DNA from: a virus
Virus record (IMG/VR): IMGVR_UViG_3300044972_001210
Span: 1 to 31,742 of that record
Reading direction: 5' to 3' (one strand)
Length of the DNA: 31,742 bases
Part shown: piece after piece, positions 1 to 7,610 of the stretch
How positions within the stretch are numbered: position 1 is the stretch's first letter
Layout of the letters: every line of letters begins with the position of its first letter
Made by a program: the position numbers and the translations under genes
Notes under the pieces: generated by a model
What the model saw: only the letters and a program-made list of their open reading frames with translations
Database searches by the model: none
What the model was told of the DNA's origin: nothing

Positions 1-283
1 TATTGTACAATTAGAGCACAGCAATACCCAAACTGGTATAAAGGCTTTGTACCCTAATCCAAATCAAAAAAATTTGAATTTACTAATTCAAGGACAATTA
101 CAAACTTATGAAACAATCTTAATTACTGATATTCAAGGAAAAACTATCCAAGAAATAGATTTGAGTCAATTTAACGGGGAATTAATAAAAATTAATACCG
201 AAGAATTACAAAAAGGATTTTATATCATCCAATTGGTTAAGAAAAGTGGATTAAGATTCTATTCCAAATTTATAAAAGACTAG
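1..283 (+). CDS. C-terminal end of a T9SS type A-sorted secreted protein (5' partial)
   Basis: The reading frame is open from base 2 and ends at TAG 281-283, so this is the last ~93 residues of a protein that begins outside the window. The segment starting YPNPNQ, followed by short beta strands (ILITDIQGKTIQEI), a hydrophobic-polar stretch and GFYIIQLV...KFIKD, matches the Por secretion system / T9SS type A C-terminal sorting domain (PNP motif, then 'L.D..G....', 'L..G.Y.....' and a short basic end). In Bacteroidota this domain targets proteins across the outer membrane and is normally cleaved off at the surface. It is the only gene seen on the plus strand and converges with the phage operon only 65 bp away. 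The cargo part lies outside the window, so its function is unknown. A methionine call at base 47 would be a TTG inside the domain and is not a real start. Confidence 0.85.
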   Translation, partial: IVQLEHSNTQTGIKALYPNPNQKNLNLLIQGQLQTYETILITDIQGKTIQEIDLSQFNGELIKINTEELQKGFYIIQLVKKSGLRFYSKFIKD

Positions 284-289
284 TTGAAT

Positions 290-310
290 AATCAATATTG
301 AACATTGATT
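290..310 (+). terminator. Weak hairpin between convergent genes
   Basis: AATCAAT (290-296) and ATTGATT (304-310) form a 7-bp inverted repeat with a 7-nt loop, just after the stop of the plus-strand T9SS gene. The stem is AT-rich and the downstream sequence is only partly T-rich after a G run, so it is at best a weak terminator. Its position between converging genes supports that role. Confidence 0.3.
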
Positions 311-348
311 CGAGGGGGTTTATTTTATTACCTTTGCCTGTTAGAGAT

Positions 349-879
349 TTATCGGATTTTGAATGCTCTCATACAATATTCATTAATCTTGCTCAATATC
401 TCATCAACTTCAAAGGTTGGATTTGTGGTTTCTAGATCGTAATCTGTAAAGTCGTAAAAATCCTGAAAGTCTGCTTCGAGTCTTCTGTTAACTGTGTCTG
501 CATCTCTTCTACCTTCTAATCTTTTTCTTCTGGTTTCCTCGTCAATGTTAATATAAAGAATTACAGACTCTTTTCTATCTTCAGGTTTTACCTTAGCTAT
601 TCCCTTCGGAGTCATGATAAAAAGATTAGAAGAATGGAATTCCTCAAGAGAGGTTCCATAGAACCAATCATTGAAATAAACTCCTTCGTAAAATTTATCA
701 GCCATTTCAGGGAGATCTGTTGCTTTGATATACCAATAATCCTTTCCGTTCTCTTCCCCATCTCTGATGGGTCTGGTTGTATGTGAAACACAATATTTAA
801 ACCCCTTTTCTTCTAGCATTTTTCTTAGATGGTCTTTACCTGATCCACCTTTGCCTACTAATATTAATCTCTTTTTCAT
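349..879 (-). CDS. Guanylate kinase-like nucleoside monophosphate kinase
   Basis: A 176-residue P-loop kinase. The Walker A loop is GKGGSGKD at residues 9-16. It is followed by SHTTRPIRDGEENGKDYW, which matches the GMP-binding signature of guanylate kinases (S.TTR..R.GE..G.dY), then FYGTSLEEF and RRL, which correspond to the lid and C-terminal region. The likely reaction is ATP-dependent phosphorylation of GMP/dGMP to the diphosphate for DNA synthesis. T4 uses the unrelated-looking gp1 dNMP kinase for this step, so substrate range is an inference. The ATG overlaps the clamp-loader stop codon (TAATG arrangement), indicating translational coupling as the last gene of the ligase/clamp-loader operon. 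It is slightly shorter than cellular guanylate kinases (about 200 aa). Confidence 0.82.
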   Translation of the reverse strand: MKKRLILVGKGGSGKDHLRKMLEEKGFKYCVSHTTRPIRDGEENGKDYWYIKATDLPEMADKFYEGVYFNDWFYGTSLEEFHSSNLFIMTPKGIAKVKPEDRKESVILYINIDEETRRKRLEGRRDADTVNRRLEADFQDFYDFTDYDLETTNPTFEVDEILSKINEYCMRAFKIR

Positions 880-1826
880 TAGTCTACTAATTTTTGAATT
901 GAATAAAATAAAGATAACAGTGAAACTACTGGATCTATCACTGTGGTTCTTTGTGCTTGGTGAGAAGCTACTAGAACAACCACTGCTGGAATAATCTTAG
1001 TTTTATCTGGATGATTAGTAACAATCCAATTGATAAATTCCTCTCCGAGAGAAGTCATGACATCATCAACCTTGGTTGAATATTGGCCAACTATAATTTG
1101 GTAATTTTTTACTGGATCCTTGGATTCGATTGCCATTTTGTACAAATCTTCGTAAGACCAGTGAGCTTCTTTAACCTTGGAGAGATCAATGTTAGAAACT
1201 CCTTCAATAGTCCACGATTGAATTCTATTCAAAGCAGATCTAAAGTCTGGAAAATATTCTCTTTCGAAAGCTGTTAATGACTCCTCGTCTATTGCAATAT
1301 TCAGTTTCTTTAGAATCAAATTTACTCTAGATTTCCATTCTTGTTTGATTGCTTCTTCTTCATCTGAGTTAGCCGGATCAAAATTGATAACCTCGAATCT
1401 ACTTTGGATAGCTTCAGGTACTTTGTTAATCCAGTTACAAGTTGCTACGAACCTGGTATTGCCTGCAAACTTCTCGATTGTTCCTCTTAGTGCTTTGTAG
1501 AACTGATCAGAAGCACCGTCAAACTCATCCAGGATAACTACCTTCTTAGAAGATCTGCCATCCAAGACACTGATGTTAGAACAAAAGTCGTTGATTTTAT
1601 TTCTGATAGTATCAACCGAGCTCTCGTCGGAAACGTTGATAAAAATGTGGGGGAGATCTTTTGCTAAGATCTTAGCTAATGTGGTTTTACCACATCCTGG
1701 AGAACCGGAAAGAAGTACATTTTGATTTAGTCCTTTGTCCTCAAATAGAACTCTAATTCTAGGAGGTAGGATCATATGCTTGATTTCTTTAGGCCTTAAT
1801 TTTTCTGTTAATAAGTCTTGAATCAT
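879..1826 (-). CDS. gp44: Sliding-clamp loader large subunit, AAA+ ATPase (T4 gp44-like)
   Basis: A 315-residue AAA+ protein. Walker A is GSPGCGKTT (41-49), Walker B is ILDEFD (98-103), sensor 1 is ATCN (128-131) and an SRF at 142-144 occupies the arginine-finger position (SRC in RFC/DnaX proteins). Length and motif spacing match T4 gp44, which with gp62 loads the gp45 clamp onto primer-template DNA. No gp62-like small subunit is visible here, so it must lie elsewhere or be dispensable. It follows the ligase with 35 nt between them and overlaps the downstream kinase by 1 nt, so the three form a replication/nucleotide operon. The leader carries ATATAAATA almost touching the ATG and has no Shine-Dalgarno. 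Confidence 0.9.
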   Translation of the reverse strand: MIQDLLTEKLRPKEIKHMILPPRIRVLFEDKGLNQNVLLSGSPGCGKTTLAKILAKDLPHIFINVSDESSVDTIRNKINDFCSNISVLDGRSSKKVVILDEFDGASDQFYKALRGTIEKFAGNTRFVATCNWINKVPEAIQSRFEVINFDPANSDEEEAIKQEWKSRVNLILKKLNIAIDEESLTAFEREYFPDFRSALNRIQSWTIEGVSNIDLSKVKEAHWSYEDLYKMAIESKDPVKNYQIIVGQYSTKVDDVMTSLGEEFINWIVTNHPDKTKIIPAVVVLVASHQAQRTTVIDPVVSLLSLFYSIQKLVD

Positions 1827-1861
1827 GTTATTTATATTGAAAATATGAGTTTAGTTTCCAT

Positions 1862-3202
1862 TTAGAATAAACTAGTGATGTCATCGGCTTCGGTTTTGTC
1901 CGATCTTACCTCTATAAACCTAGGAAGAAATAAACTTCTATTTCCAAATTTATCTGTGATAGGAACATTATATTGGATTGCTGCAATTCTACCAATTAGA
2001 GAGTCTGGGTTTACACTAAGTGTTTTTAGATCGTCCTCGGTAAAACCTGATCCTATTTTAACATCCAGAGTCTTAGATTTGTCAGTACAAATAAATCCTC
2101 CAATGTAACCTTCCCTCTTACCTTCGCCAGGATACCATCCTACGATCTCTAAATCAAGATCTTTTACTTCTTTTAACTTAACCCATGATTTAGATCTCTT
2201 ACACTCGTATACGTGATGTGAGGACTTTAAAATGACCCCTTCTCCACCTAGTGCAACTATCTCTTCGTAGATCTTATTTACCTCGTCCATGTTATTTGTT
2301 ACCCATTGGCGAGCAACTTTAACCGGGCTATCCAATTCCAAGAAGGAAAGAACAGATTCTAAATTTGACCTTCTTTCAAGATAGGTAGAAATACCCTTTC
2401 CTCTTTCGAGAGTTTCTGCAGATTCAAAATCAAATACATTATAAAGAAACTCATCGTCTATATTATCAGGAGCTGTTCCTTTTAAAATTTTAGTGACTTT
2501 GCCCGATACAGATTTTCTGTTATGATCAGTAAGCTCTCCGTCGAAGAAAATGTCTTCGGTTATCCCAGATTTTCTAAGAGAAGCTAACAAGTGAGATTCG
2601 ATCTTTGATAGCTTATTCTTATCCAGCTCGTTAAAAGATCTGGTGAAGAAAAGAAATCCATCTCTGGAATTCCCTTTTGCTATGACTCTAACTCCGTCAT
2701 ATTTTTCTTCGCAATAGATTTTATCCCAGCCTTCAATCTCTTTTTGGTCGTCCGAAGCAAGCATTAGAGAAGCATCTGGAATTAATTCTCTTCCTATTGC
2801 TTTATTGATTAGCTTAGCTCCGATTCCAATGTTCATTCTTTTGGTTAGAATCTTCATTAGAATAACTCTAAGTTCTATATCCTCCGCCAAATCATCCTCG
2901 TGTATAGTTGAATTTATCAAGGAATTAGCTCTCGATCTAAGTGAATCGTTAGCAGCGGAAGATTTTTTAAGATCTTCTACTAGTTCTTTAAAAGTACTAA
3001 ATCCTGGAAATTTGGGAACGTCTAGACTTTGATGTAAGTCTAGCTTATGAAGTTTAGTTGTGATGAAAGGGTTAAAGCAAACATCTAAGATGTAAAGCAT
3101 TTCTTCCGATAGATTTTCGGAAATTAGCCTTTGTTTTTCTTTCTGCGATCCGTTGCCCGTAAGGGACTCGACTGCTAATAGGACTCTGAGTTCTTGTTTC
3201 AT
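1862..3202 (-). CDS. gp30: ATP-dependent DNA ligase (T4 gp30-like)
   Basis: 446 residues, close to T4 ligase (487). The nucleotidyl-transferase motif I is EEKYDGVR with Lys167 as the expected adenylated residue. Further motifs are FFDGEL (motif III-like), GGEGVILK (motif IV) and SWVKLK (motif V), followed by an OB-fold-like region (LDLEIVGWYPGEGKREGYIGGF). The N-terminal ~150 residues are helical, like the DNA-binding domain of phage ligases. It seals nicks using ATP during replication, recombination and repair. It starts a cluster with the clamp loader and kinase downstream and has its own probable promoter motif (3223-3235) and a hairpin overlapping the start codon (3201-3223). It sits directly downstream of the portal genes, unlike the T4 gene order. 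Confidence 0.93.
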   Translation of the reverse strand: MKQELRVLLAVESLTGNGSQKEKQRLISENLSEEMLYILDVCFNPFITTKLHKLDLHQSLDVPKFPGFSTFKELVEDLKKSSAANDSLRSRANSLINSTIHEDDLAEDIELRVILMKILTKRMNIGIGAKLINKAIGRELIPDASLMLASDDQKEIEGWDKIYCEEKYDGVRVIAKGNSRDGFLFFTRSFNELDKNKLSKIESHLLASLRKSGITEDIFFDGELTDHNRKSVSGKVTKILKGTAPDNIDDEFLYNVFDFESAETLERGKGISTYLERRSNLESVLSFLELDSPVKVARQWVTNNMDEVNKIYEEIVALGGEGVILKSSHHVYECKRSKSWVKLKEVKDLDLEIVGWYPGEGKREGYIGGFICTDKSKTLDVKIGSGFTEDDLKTLSVNPDSLIGRIAAIQYNVPITDKFGNRSLFLPRFIEVRSDKTEADDITSLF

Positions 3203-3223
3203 GTAGAAGGTTATTATCTACAT
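3201..3223 (-). promoter_or_regulatory. Hairpin covering the ligase start codon
   Basis: On the coding strand ATGTAGA and TCTACAT form a perfect 7-bp inverted repeat with a 9-nt loop; the second arm contains the first two bases of the ligase ATG. If the leader is transcribed it could hide the start codon and reduce translation. AT-richness makes the stem moderately weak, so a regulatory role is inferred only. Confidence 0.4.
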
Positions 3224-3235
3224 AAATATACGGTC
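3223..3235 (-). promoter_or_regulatory. Probable early/middle promoter motif upstream of DNA ligase
   Basis: Coding strand reads GACCGTATATTTA, 20 nt before the ATG. The identical 13-mer occurs 18 nt before the dCMP deaminase start (17615-17627). The TATATTTA part fits the Bacteroidota housekeeping -7 box (TAnnTTTG) except for the last base. Here the motif also sits in a short palindrome, TACGG-GA-CCGTA (3229-3240). A promoter used by host-type or ECF-type sigma is inferred. Confidence 0.5.
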
Positions 3236-3240
3236 CCGTA

Positions 3241-4845
3241 TTATAAAGTGATAGATCCTGCTTCTGCTCCACCTTCTTCTGCTCCACCTGCTTCTTTCTT
3301 GGCTTTTTCTGCCTCTTTAGCTGCTTTTTCTTTATAAGACTTATTTTTTTCGAATTCGTCTCTAGATAGAGGAAGAAATCTTCTAATCAAAAAATCCTTA
3401 TCGAAATAAGGTTTTTCTTCCTCACCTTCCTTATATTTCATATCACCAAGAGCAGTAACGAAAGCTGTAGCTTTGGTTAGATGAGATAGATTTAGAAGTT
3501 CTTCGAATTGATTTTCGCTACAGAAGGAAAGGCCTAAATTAGATTTAAACATTCTATCTTTAGAAAGTTCAGGAAAATCTAGACACATTTGAATGTATAG
3601 GGGTTTTACTATTATTTCCTGAAAAATTGACCTTAATCTGACCAAGAATTTTCCAAATCTAATTTCATCCCTTTCTAATTGATCTATTGCAATTTGATAA
3701 TTTGTTGGTGCTGCTCCTCTTCCTGCAAATCTAGCATAAGGAATTTTAGAATCTAATTTCAATTTATTGTAGAAATAAATCACATTTTCCATTACGTTAA
3801 AGTCTGGCCCATTTGCGTTTAGAACATCTATCTGTGGGGATTGACCATCTTTTTCGGGGAATAGATAGTTTTTATAGAATTGAACCTTAGGGGCTCCATT
3901 AACTAGTAATTCCCCCGAGGTATCATTAATAGTAACATCTTCCTTATAAGAAGACATAAGCTGGCCTAGCGTTTGCATTGCTTTCTGCTGGGACTGAGTT
4001 CCAACTGGAATTACAAACTTAAGTCTATATGAAGCATTCATAACATTCCAGATAACTCTGGTATTTTCCATTACTCTTAGGATGTTATAAGATCTAATCA
4101 ATCTCTCTACATAACTTACTCTAGAAATAGAATTACCTTTAGCATAAGAAATATAGATGATTTGTTCAGACTTTAATGTTCTCATTAATTGGGTATCTTT
4201 TGGATACTGAACCCAGATTTGTTCGAAAGATCCATCTGGAGCCTTTTGGGTTGAAGGCTGCAACGAAGTTGGGTCCAATTCTTTAAAACCTACTATCTTC
4301 TTTCCGTCTGTAGAATACACAATTTCAAAAGAAAGGAATCCATCGATTAGAAATTGTTTGAATAATTGCCAAGCCAGGTTGTTCTGCTGAAATCCATACA
4401 ACATATAAATTGTTTTAAAATTCTCCTGTACCTTATCGAGAATTTTATCTTTGATATCTATATTGTTTAAAGCTGGATAAGCAAAGAAGTTCTTATCGTC
4501 ATAATTAATTGCTTCGTCTGAAATAGTCTCCAAAATAAAATCAATCTCCCCATTTAGGGAAAACTTTCTAAGAAAGTCTCTTTTACCAAGATAATCCTTA
4601 TCGAAATAAGCAATATATTTTCTTATTCTCGTATCTTGATATCCAAGGGTCCAATAAAAAGCACTGTCTTCAGTAAAACCAGTTCCCTCCTCAGTAAACA
4701 TCTGGGACTCTGTTTGCCCAATTGTTTGTGAGTTCTTGATAACCATATCCTCATATTGCATCCCAAATTTTCCTATTCGACTCAAATTTTTGTACATTTG
4801 AGTTAGAAATTTATTCTGTGGGTTAGCGTCTAAAAAACCTGCCAT
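3241..4845 (-). CDS. gp20: Portal vertex protein, copy B (T4 gp20-like)
   Basis: 534 residues, near T4 gp20 (524). Portal proteins form the dodecameric ring at the head vertex through which DNA is packaged and the tail attaches. It is plainly homologous to the gene immediately upstream (4869-6485): both start MAGF..NPQ, share KNSQ.IGQTE, FDKDY.GKRD.LRKFSLN, QIIYISYAKGN, SRVSY.ERLIR and RVIW.VMNAS.R. The motifs ERDEIRFGKFLVRLRSIFQEIIVKPLYIQMC and the following helices belong to the clip/stem part of gp20-like portals. The C-terminus ends in a Lys/Glu/Ala/Gly tail. It follows the other portal by 23 nt with an A-rich leader, so the two are co-transcribed. Which copy supplies the functional portal cannot be told from sequence. 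Confidence 0.88.
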   Translation of the reverse strand: MAGFLDANPQNKFLTQMYKNLSRIGKFGMQYEDMVIKNSQTIGQTESQMFTEEGTGFTEDSAFYWTLGYQDTRIRKYIAYFDKDYLGKRDFLRKFSLNGEIDFILETISDEAINYDDKNFFAYPALNNIDIKDKILDKVQENFKTIYMLYGFQQNNLAWQLFKQFLIDGFLSFEIVYSTDGKKIVGFKELDPTSLQPSTQKAPDGSFEQIWVQYPKDTQLMRTLKSEQIIYISYAKGNSISRVSYVERLIRSYNILRVMENTRVIWNVMNASYRLKFVIPVGTQSQQKAMQTLGQLMSSYKEDVTINDTSGELLVNGAPKVQFYKNYLFPEKDGQSPQIDVLNANGPDFNVMENVIYFYNKLKLDSKIPYARFAGRGAAPTNYQIAIDQLERDEIRFGKFLVRLRSIFQEIIVKPLYIQMCLDFPELSKDRMFKSNLGLSFCSENQFEELLNLSHLTKATAFVTALGDMKYKEGEEEKPYFDKDFLIRRFLPLSRDEFEKNKSYKEKAAKEAEKAKKEAGGAEEGGAEAGSITL

Positions 4846-4868
4846 TTATTCTATTTGTTTATCTTTTT

Positions 4869-6485
4869 TTAAGCTGCTGGTGGTGCCGGTTCTGCTGCTG
4901 GTGCGGCTGGTGCTGCTGGTGCGGCTGGTGCTGCTCCTGCGGCTGGTGCTGCTCCTTCTTTCTTTAATTTTTCTGCTTTCTTCTTAGCTTCAGCATTTGC
5001 TTTTATATCATCTGCGCTCAGCCCCAAGTAATTTTCTATTAAATAAGGAACAGAGAAAAATCCCCCTCCTGTGTCATCGGTTAAAGCTATTAGACCATCA
5101 ACTGCTTCTTTTTTCTTGGTGATAATTTCCATCTCTTGATTTCTAGTAAATGGATTGTCCGAAACATAATCTAACCCTAACTGGCTCTTGAACATGTAAT
5201 CTTTTTCCAGCTCAGGAAAATCCTTACACATTTGAATCCAGAGAGGTTTTATCAGAATGTCCTGGAAAGAAGTTCTTAATCTATTAATAAATTTAGCAAA
5301 TCTTATTTCTTGTTTATCAAGTCCTTCTGCGGCATTTGCATATTTACCCATAGTTCCTCCATCAGGACCGGTAAATCTGGAATTAGGAACTTTTGACTCG
5401 TTGATTAATTTATCAAAGAAATAAGCAAGAGGAGCTGGATCATTTAAGTTTGGACCCACGTTGTTTAAAGGTTCAATTGTAGGACTTCCATTAACTCCAG
5501 AAGGCATTAGGTAATTTTTGAAGAACTGAATCTTAGGTGCTCCGTTAACAAAAAGCTCTCCACTCTGGTCATTTAATGTAATATCCTCTTTATAGATACT
5601 CATTAACTCACCTAATGTTTGCATCCCTTTTTGCTGGGATCTGGTTCCGATCGGAACTGTCATCTTCATTCTAAATGAAGCATTCATTACGGACCAGATA
5701 ACTCTAGTATATTCTATAATTCTAAGAATATTGTAAGGTCTTATTAATCTTTCGGTATAACTTACTCTAGACACTGTGTTACCTTTCGCGTAAGAGATGT
5801 AAATTATCTGGGAATCATATAGCATTCTTTTCTTTCTAGGGTCTTTAAAATACTGCCACCATACGTTTAAATAGGTGCCATCCATTTGTTTCTCCACAGA
5901 AGGCATTAGGGTCATAGCATCAATTTCTTTAAACCCTATGATATTCTTTCCTTTGTCATCATAGATGATTTCAAATGCAATAAAACCATCAACTAAAAAT
6001 TGTCTGAAATACTGCCAAGCTGTGATGTCATCAGTAAATCCAAACATGTCATACAACTTCTTATAATTGTCGTTTATTCTGTTAGTTATATTTTCTTTTA
6101 ATCCAGTCAGATTTAAAAATGCAGGATAAGCAAAGAAATTATGAGTGTCATAGGATATTGCTTCGTCATTTACAGTATCCAGAATAAATTCTATTTCTGG
6201 ATTAAGAGAAAATTTTCTTAGATAATCTCTTTTTCCTTTATAATCCTTATCAAAATAAGAAACATACTGTTTTGTGGAGGTATCCTGTCTTGCTAAAGCA
6301 TATAGCATGGTTTCATCCTCAATTAGACCTTTCTTTAGAAAGGCTGCTTCGGTCTGACCGATAGCTTGAGAATTTTTTACTACCATGTCTCCATAATTCA
6401 GTCCGAAATTACTAAGGCCCTTAACTGAATCTCGAATTCTCTGAAATATTGGACTTCCTTGTGGATTTTCTATAAAACCTGCCAT
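4869..6485 (-). CDS. gp20: Portal vertex protein, copy A (T4 gp20-like)
   Basis: 538 residues, full length for a T4-type portal and a tandem paralogue of the next gene. Conserved blocks include KNSQAIGQTEAAF, YFDKDYKGKRDYLRKFSLNPEI, QIIYISYAKGNTVSRVSY, the helix EIRFAKFINRLRTSFQDILIKPLWIQMC and DFPELEKDYMFKSQLGLDYVSDN. The last ~35 residues are an Ala/Pro-rich low-complexity tail encoded by an imperfect GCTGGTGCTGCT-type repeat, absent from the other copy, which instead has a charged tail. Both copies keep the same core lengths, so neither looks like a decaying pseudogene. It lies downstream of the gp4-like nuclease and a 202 aa unknown, a head-assembly neighbourhood. Expected role: vertex ring, nucleation of head assembly and packaging channel. 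Confidence 0.9.
   Translation of the reverse strand: MAGFIENPQGSPIFQRIRDSVKGLSNFGLNYGDMVVKNSQAIGQTEAAFLKKGLIEDETMLYALARQDTSTKQYVSYFDKDYKGKRDYLRKFSLNPEIEFILDTVNDEAISYDTHNFFAYPAFLNLTGLKENITNRINDNYKKLYDMFGFTDDITAWQYFRQFLVDGFIAFEIIYDDKGKNIIGFKEIDAMTLMPSVEKQMDGTYLNVWWQYFKDPRKKRMLYDSQIIYISYAKGNTVSRVSYTERLIRPYNILRIIEYTRVIWSVMNASFRMKMTVPIGTRSQQKGMQTLGELMSIYKEDITLNDQSGELFVNGAPKIQFFKNYLMPSGVNGSPTIEPLNNVGPNLNDPAPLAYFFDKLINESKVPNSRFTGPDGGTMGKYANAAEGLDKQEIRFAKFINRLRTSFQDILIKPLWIQMCKDFPELEKDYMFKSQLGLDYVSDNPFTRNQEMEIITKKKEAVDGLIALTDDTGGGFFSVPYLIENYLGLSADDIKANAEAKKKAEKLKKEGAAPAAGAAPAAPAAPAAPAAEPAPPAA
4873..4953 (-). repeat. Ala/Pro-coding low-complexity repeat at the portal C-terminus
   Basis: Imperfect repeats built from GCTGGTGCTGCTGGTGCG-like units (plus strand) encode the AAP-rich tail of portal copy A. 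The region is much more GC-rich than its surroundings and is likely prone to length change by slippage. Confidence 0.7.
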
Positions 6486-6514
6486 TGTATTATTGTCTTT
6501 AGTTTATAGACCGA

Positions 6515-7123
6515 TTATTGATTTAATTTCGATCTATAGTTATTATATATCTCGTTAACAGGAATGCCCTGGACTTGAGTGTATTTTAGATAGGGTAGTT
6601 TGTGCCAATCTGAGTAATCTATCCCCTTAATGTCTCTCATGTATTTAAATTTAAATCCTGTGAAAGATCCAGTATAACCTGTTCCTTTAAAAAGAGAAGG
6701 TAAATCCTTTGAGGTTAATCTAATTTCATCGGGATTTCCCCCATCGGAGATTTTCTTTTTGTTATATTCAATAGAGCTTTGAAACTGATCCCAAAACTTC
6801 TGAAGAATTTCTAGTCTTTGCTCCGGAGGGGTTAAGGTTAAATCTATAGTCTTAACGATAATTTCTTCTCCTACTCTTTCAGAAGAGATATAAAGAACCA
6901 ACGGATTTCTGTTAATAAATCTTACTTTCTCGCTAAGCTCTGTGTTTGTTGGGTACGAAAAAAAATAAATATTTCCTGGGATTAAAATTCCTGAATATTT
7001 GAAATCCCCTCCCTTTTTATCGGTTCCATATTTATCTAGAAAATAAACATCCGTTTTGGAAGATAAAGCAGGAATAGAGGGTTCGGTTTTTCTATATTCT
7101 ATAATTTGTTCTTTAAAATCCAT
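6515..7123 (-). CDS. Conserved T4-like phage protein of unknown function, 202 aa
   Basis: 202 residues, no membrane segments. The middle has IPGNIYFFSYPTNTEL, then RNPLVLYIS, then TLTPPEQRLEILQKFWDQF. This order (hydrophobic 'G.iYFF.Y' strand, 'PLVLyi', then a helix starting 'P...R..iL') resembles a family I recall in T4-like phages near head-completion genes, but I cannot name it with confidence. It is not T4 gp53, whose sequence is different. Its ATG overlaps the stop codon of the gp4-like gene, and the portal follows 29 nt later, so a role in head completion, neck or packaging is inferred from position only. Confidence 0.7.
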   Translation of the reverse strand: MDFKEQIIEYRKTEPSIPALSSKTDVYFLDKYGTDKKGGDFKYSGILIPGNIYFFSYPTNTELSEKVRFINRNPLVLYISSERVGEEIIVKTIDLTLTPPEQRLEILQKFWDQFQSSIEYNKKKISDGGNPDEIRLTSKDLPSLFKGTGYTGSFTGFKFKYMRDIKGIDYSDWHKLPYLKYTQVQGIPVNEIYNNYRSKLNQ

Positions 7124-7605
7124 TATGAGCTCTTAAATAGGAAATTTTCGTCAACAACTCCAAAATTGTAATTTCTTTTGGCCGCCCATTCTCTAGCAGC
7201 TTTAAATTTAGACTGGTTGGTTATCCAGATCTGCATATTCCTATTATATGCTTTCACTTTTGGTAAAGTTTCCGGCTGGGTTAAAACTGGTTTTTTGTGT
7301 TGAGCTTCTGGTTTTATCTCTATGATCCATTCTGCTTCTTCCCCGTTTTCTTTTAAAACTTTAATATAAAAATCCACATTATAAATGTGATCTTTTTTAT
7401 CTAAAGGATTATAGTATGAAATTTGGAGTGGCTCGGATGACCACTTTAGAATGTTTTCGTTGGTGTCGCAATATTTACAAAATCTAAATTCCCAGGAAGA
7501 CCTGAAGATAATATTGTGAACGTCCCCGATATATTTCTCTGGATTTATTGGTTCATAAAGACCAGATTTATAAATCCCATTTGGTTTTACTTTTTTGATC
7601 GACAT
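7123..7605 (-). CDS. gp4: Head completion protein / TnsA-like nuclease (T4 gp4-like)
   Basis: 160 residues, close to T4 gp4 (150). The segment YIGDVHNIIFRSSWEFRFC, then NILKWSSEPLQISYYNPLDK, HIYNVDFYIK and WIIEIKPE follows the gp4 family (phage head completion protein, TnsA-like endonuclease fold) almost block by block. Expected catalytic residues are Glu39, Asp78 and the Glu96-Ile-Lys98 motif. In T4, gp4 is needed to finish filled heads before tail joining. The start lies 5 nt after the stop of the gp55-like sigma gene, and the stop overlaps the next ATG, so sigma, nuclease, unknown and portals are likely one transcript. Confidence 0.88.
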   Translation of the reverse strand: MSIKKVKPNGIYKSGLYEPINPEKYIGDVHNIIFRSSWEFRFCKYCDTNENILKWSSEPLQISYYNPLDKKDHIYNVDFYIKVLKENGEEAEWIIEIKPEAQHKKPVLTQPETLPKVKAYNRNMQIWITNQSKFKAAREWAAKRNYNFGVVDENFLFKSS

Positions 7606-7610
7606 AGAAC

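Noticed and set aside
349-879. Assignment of the kinase as T4 gp1 (dNMP kinase)
   Set aside because: The TTRP.R.GE..G.dY signature is that of guanylate kinases; gp1 is longer and lacks it as far as I recall.
3072-3287. Minus-strand 71-codon frame overlapping the ligase start and portal end
   Set aside because: It lies in another frame over two well-supported genes and has no recognisable features.
6515-7123. Assignment of the 202 aa protein as T4 gp53 (baseplate wedge), which follows gp4 in T4
   Set aside because: Its sequence has none of the gp53 pattern I recall (such as the 'GNPQLYWVLL' stretch), so only position would support it.
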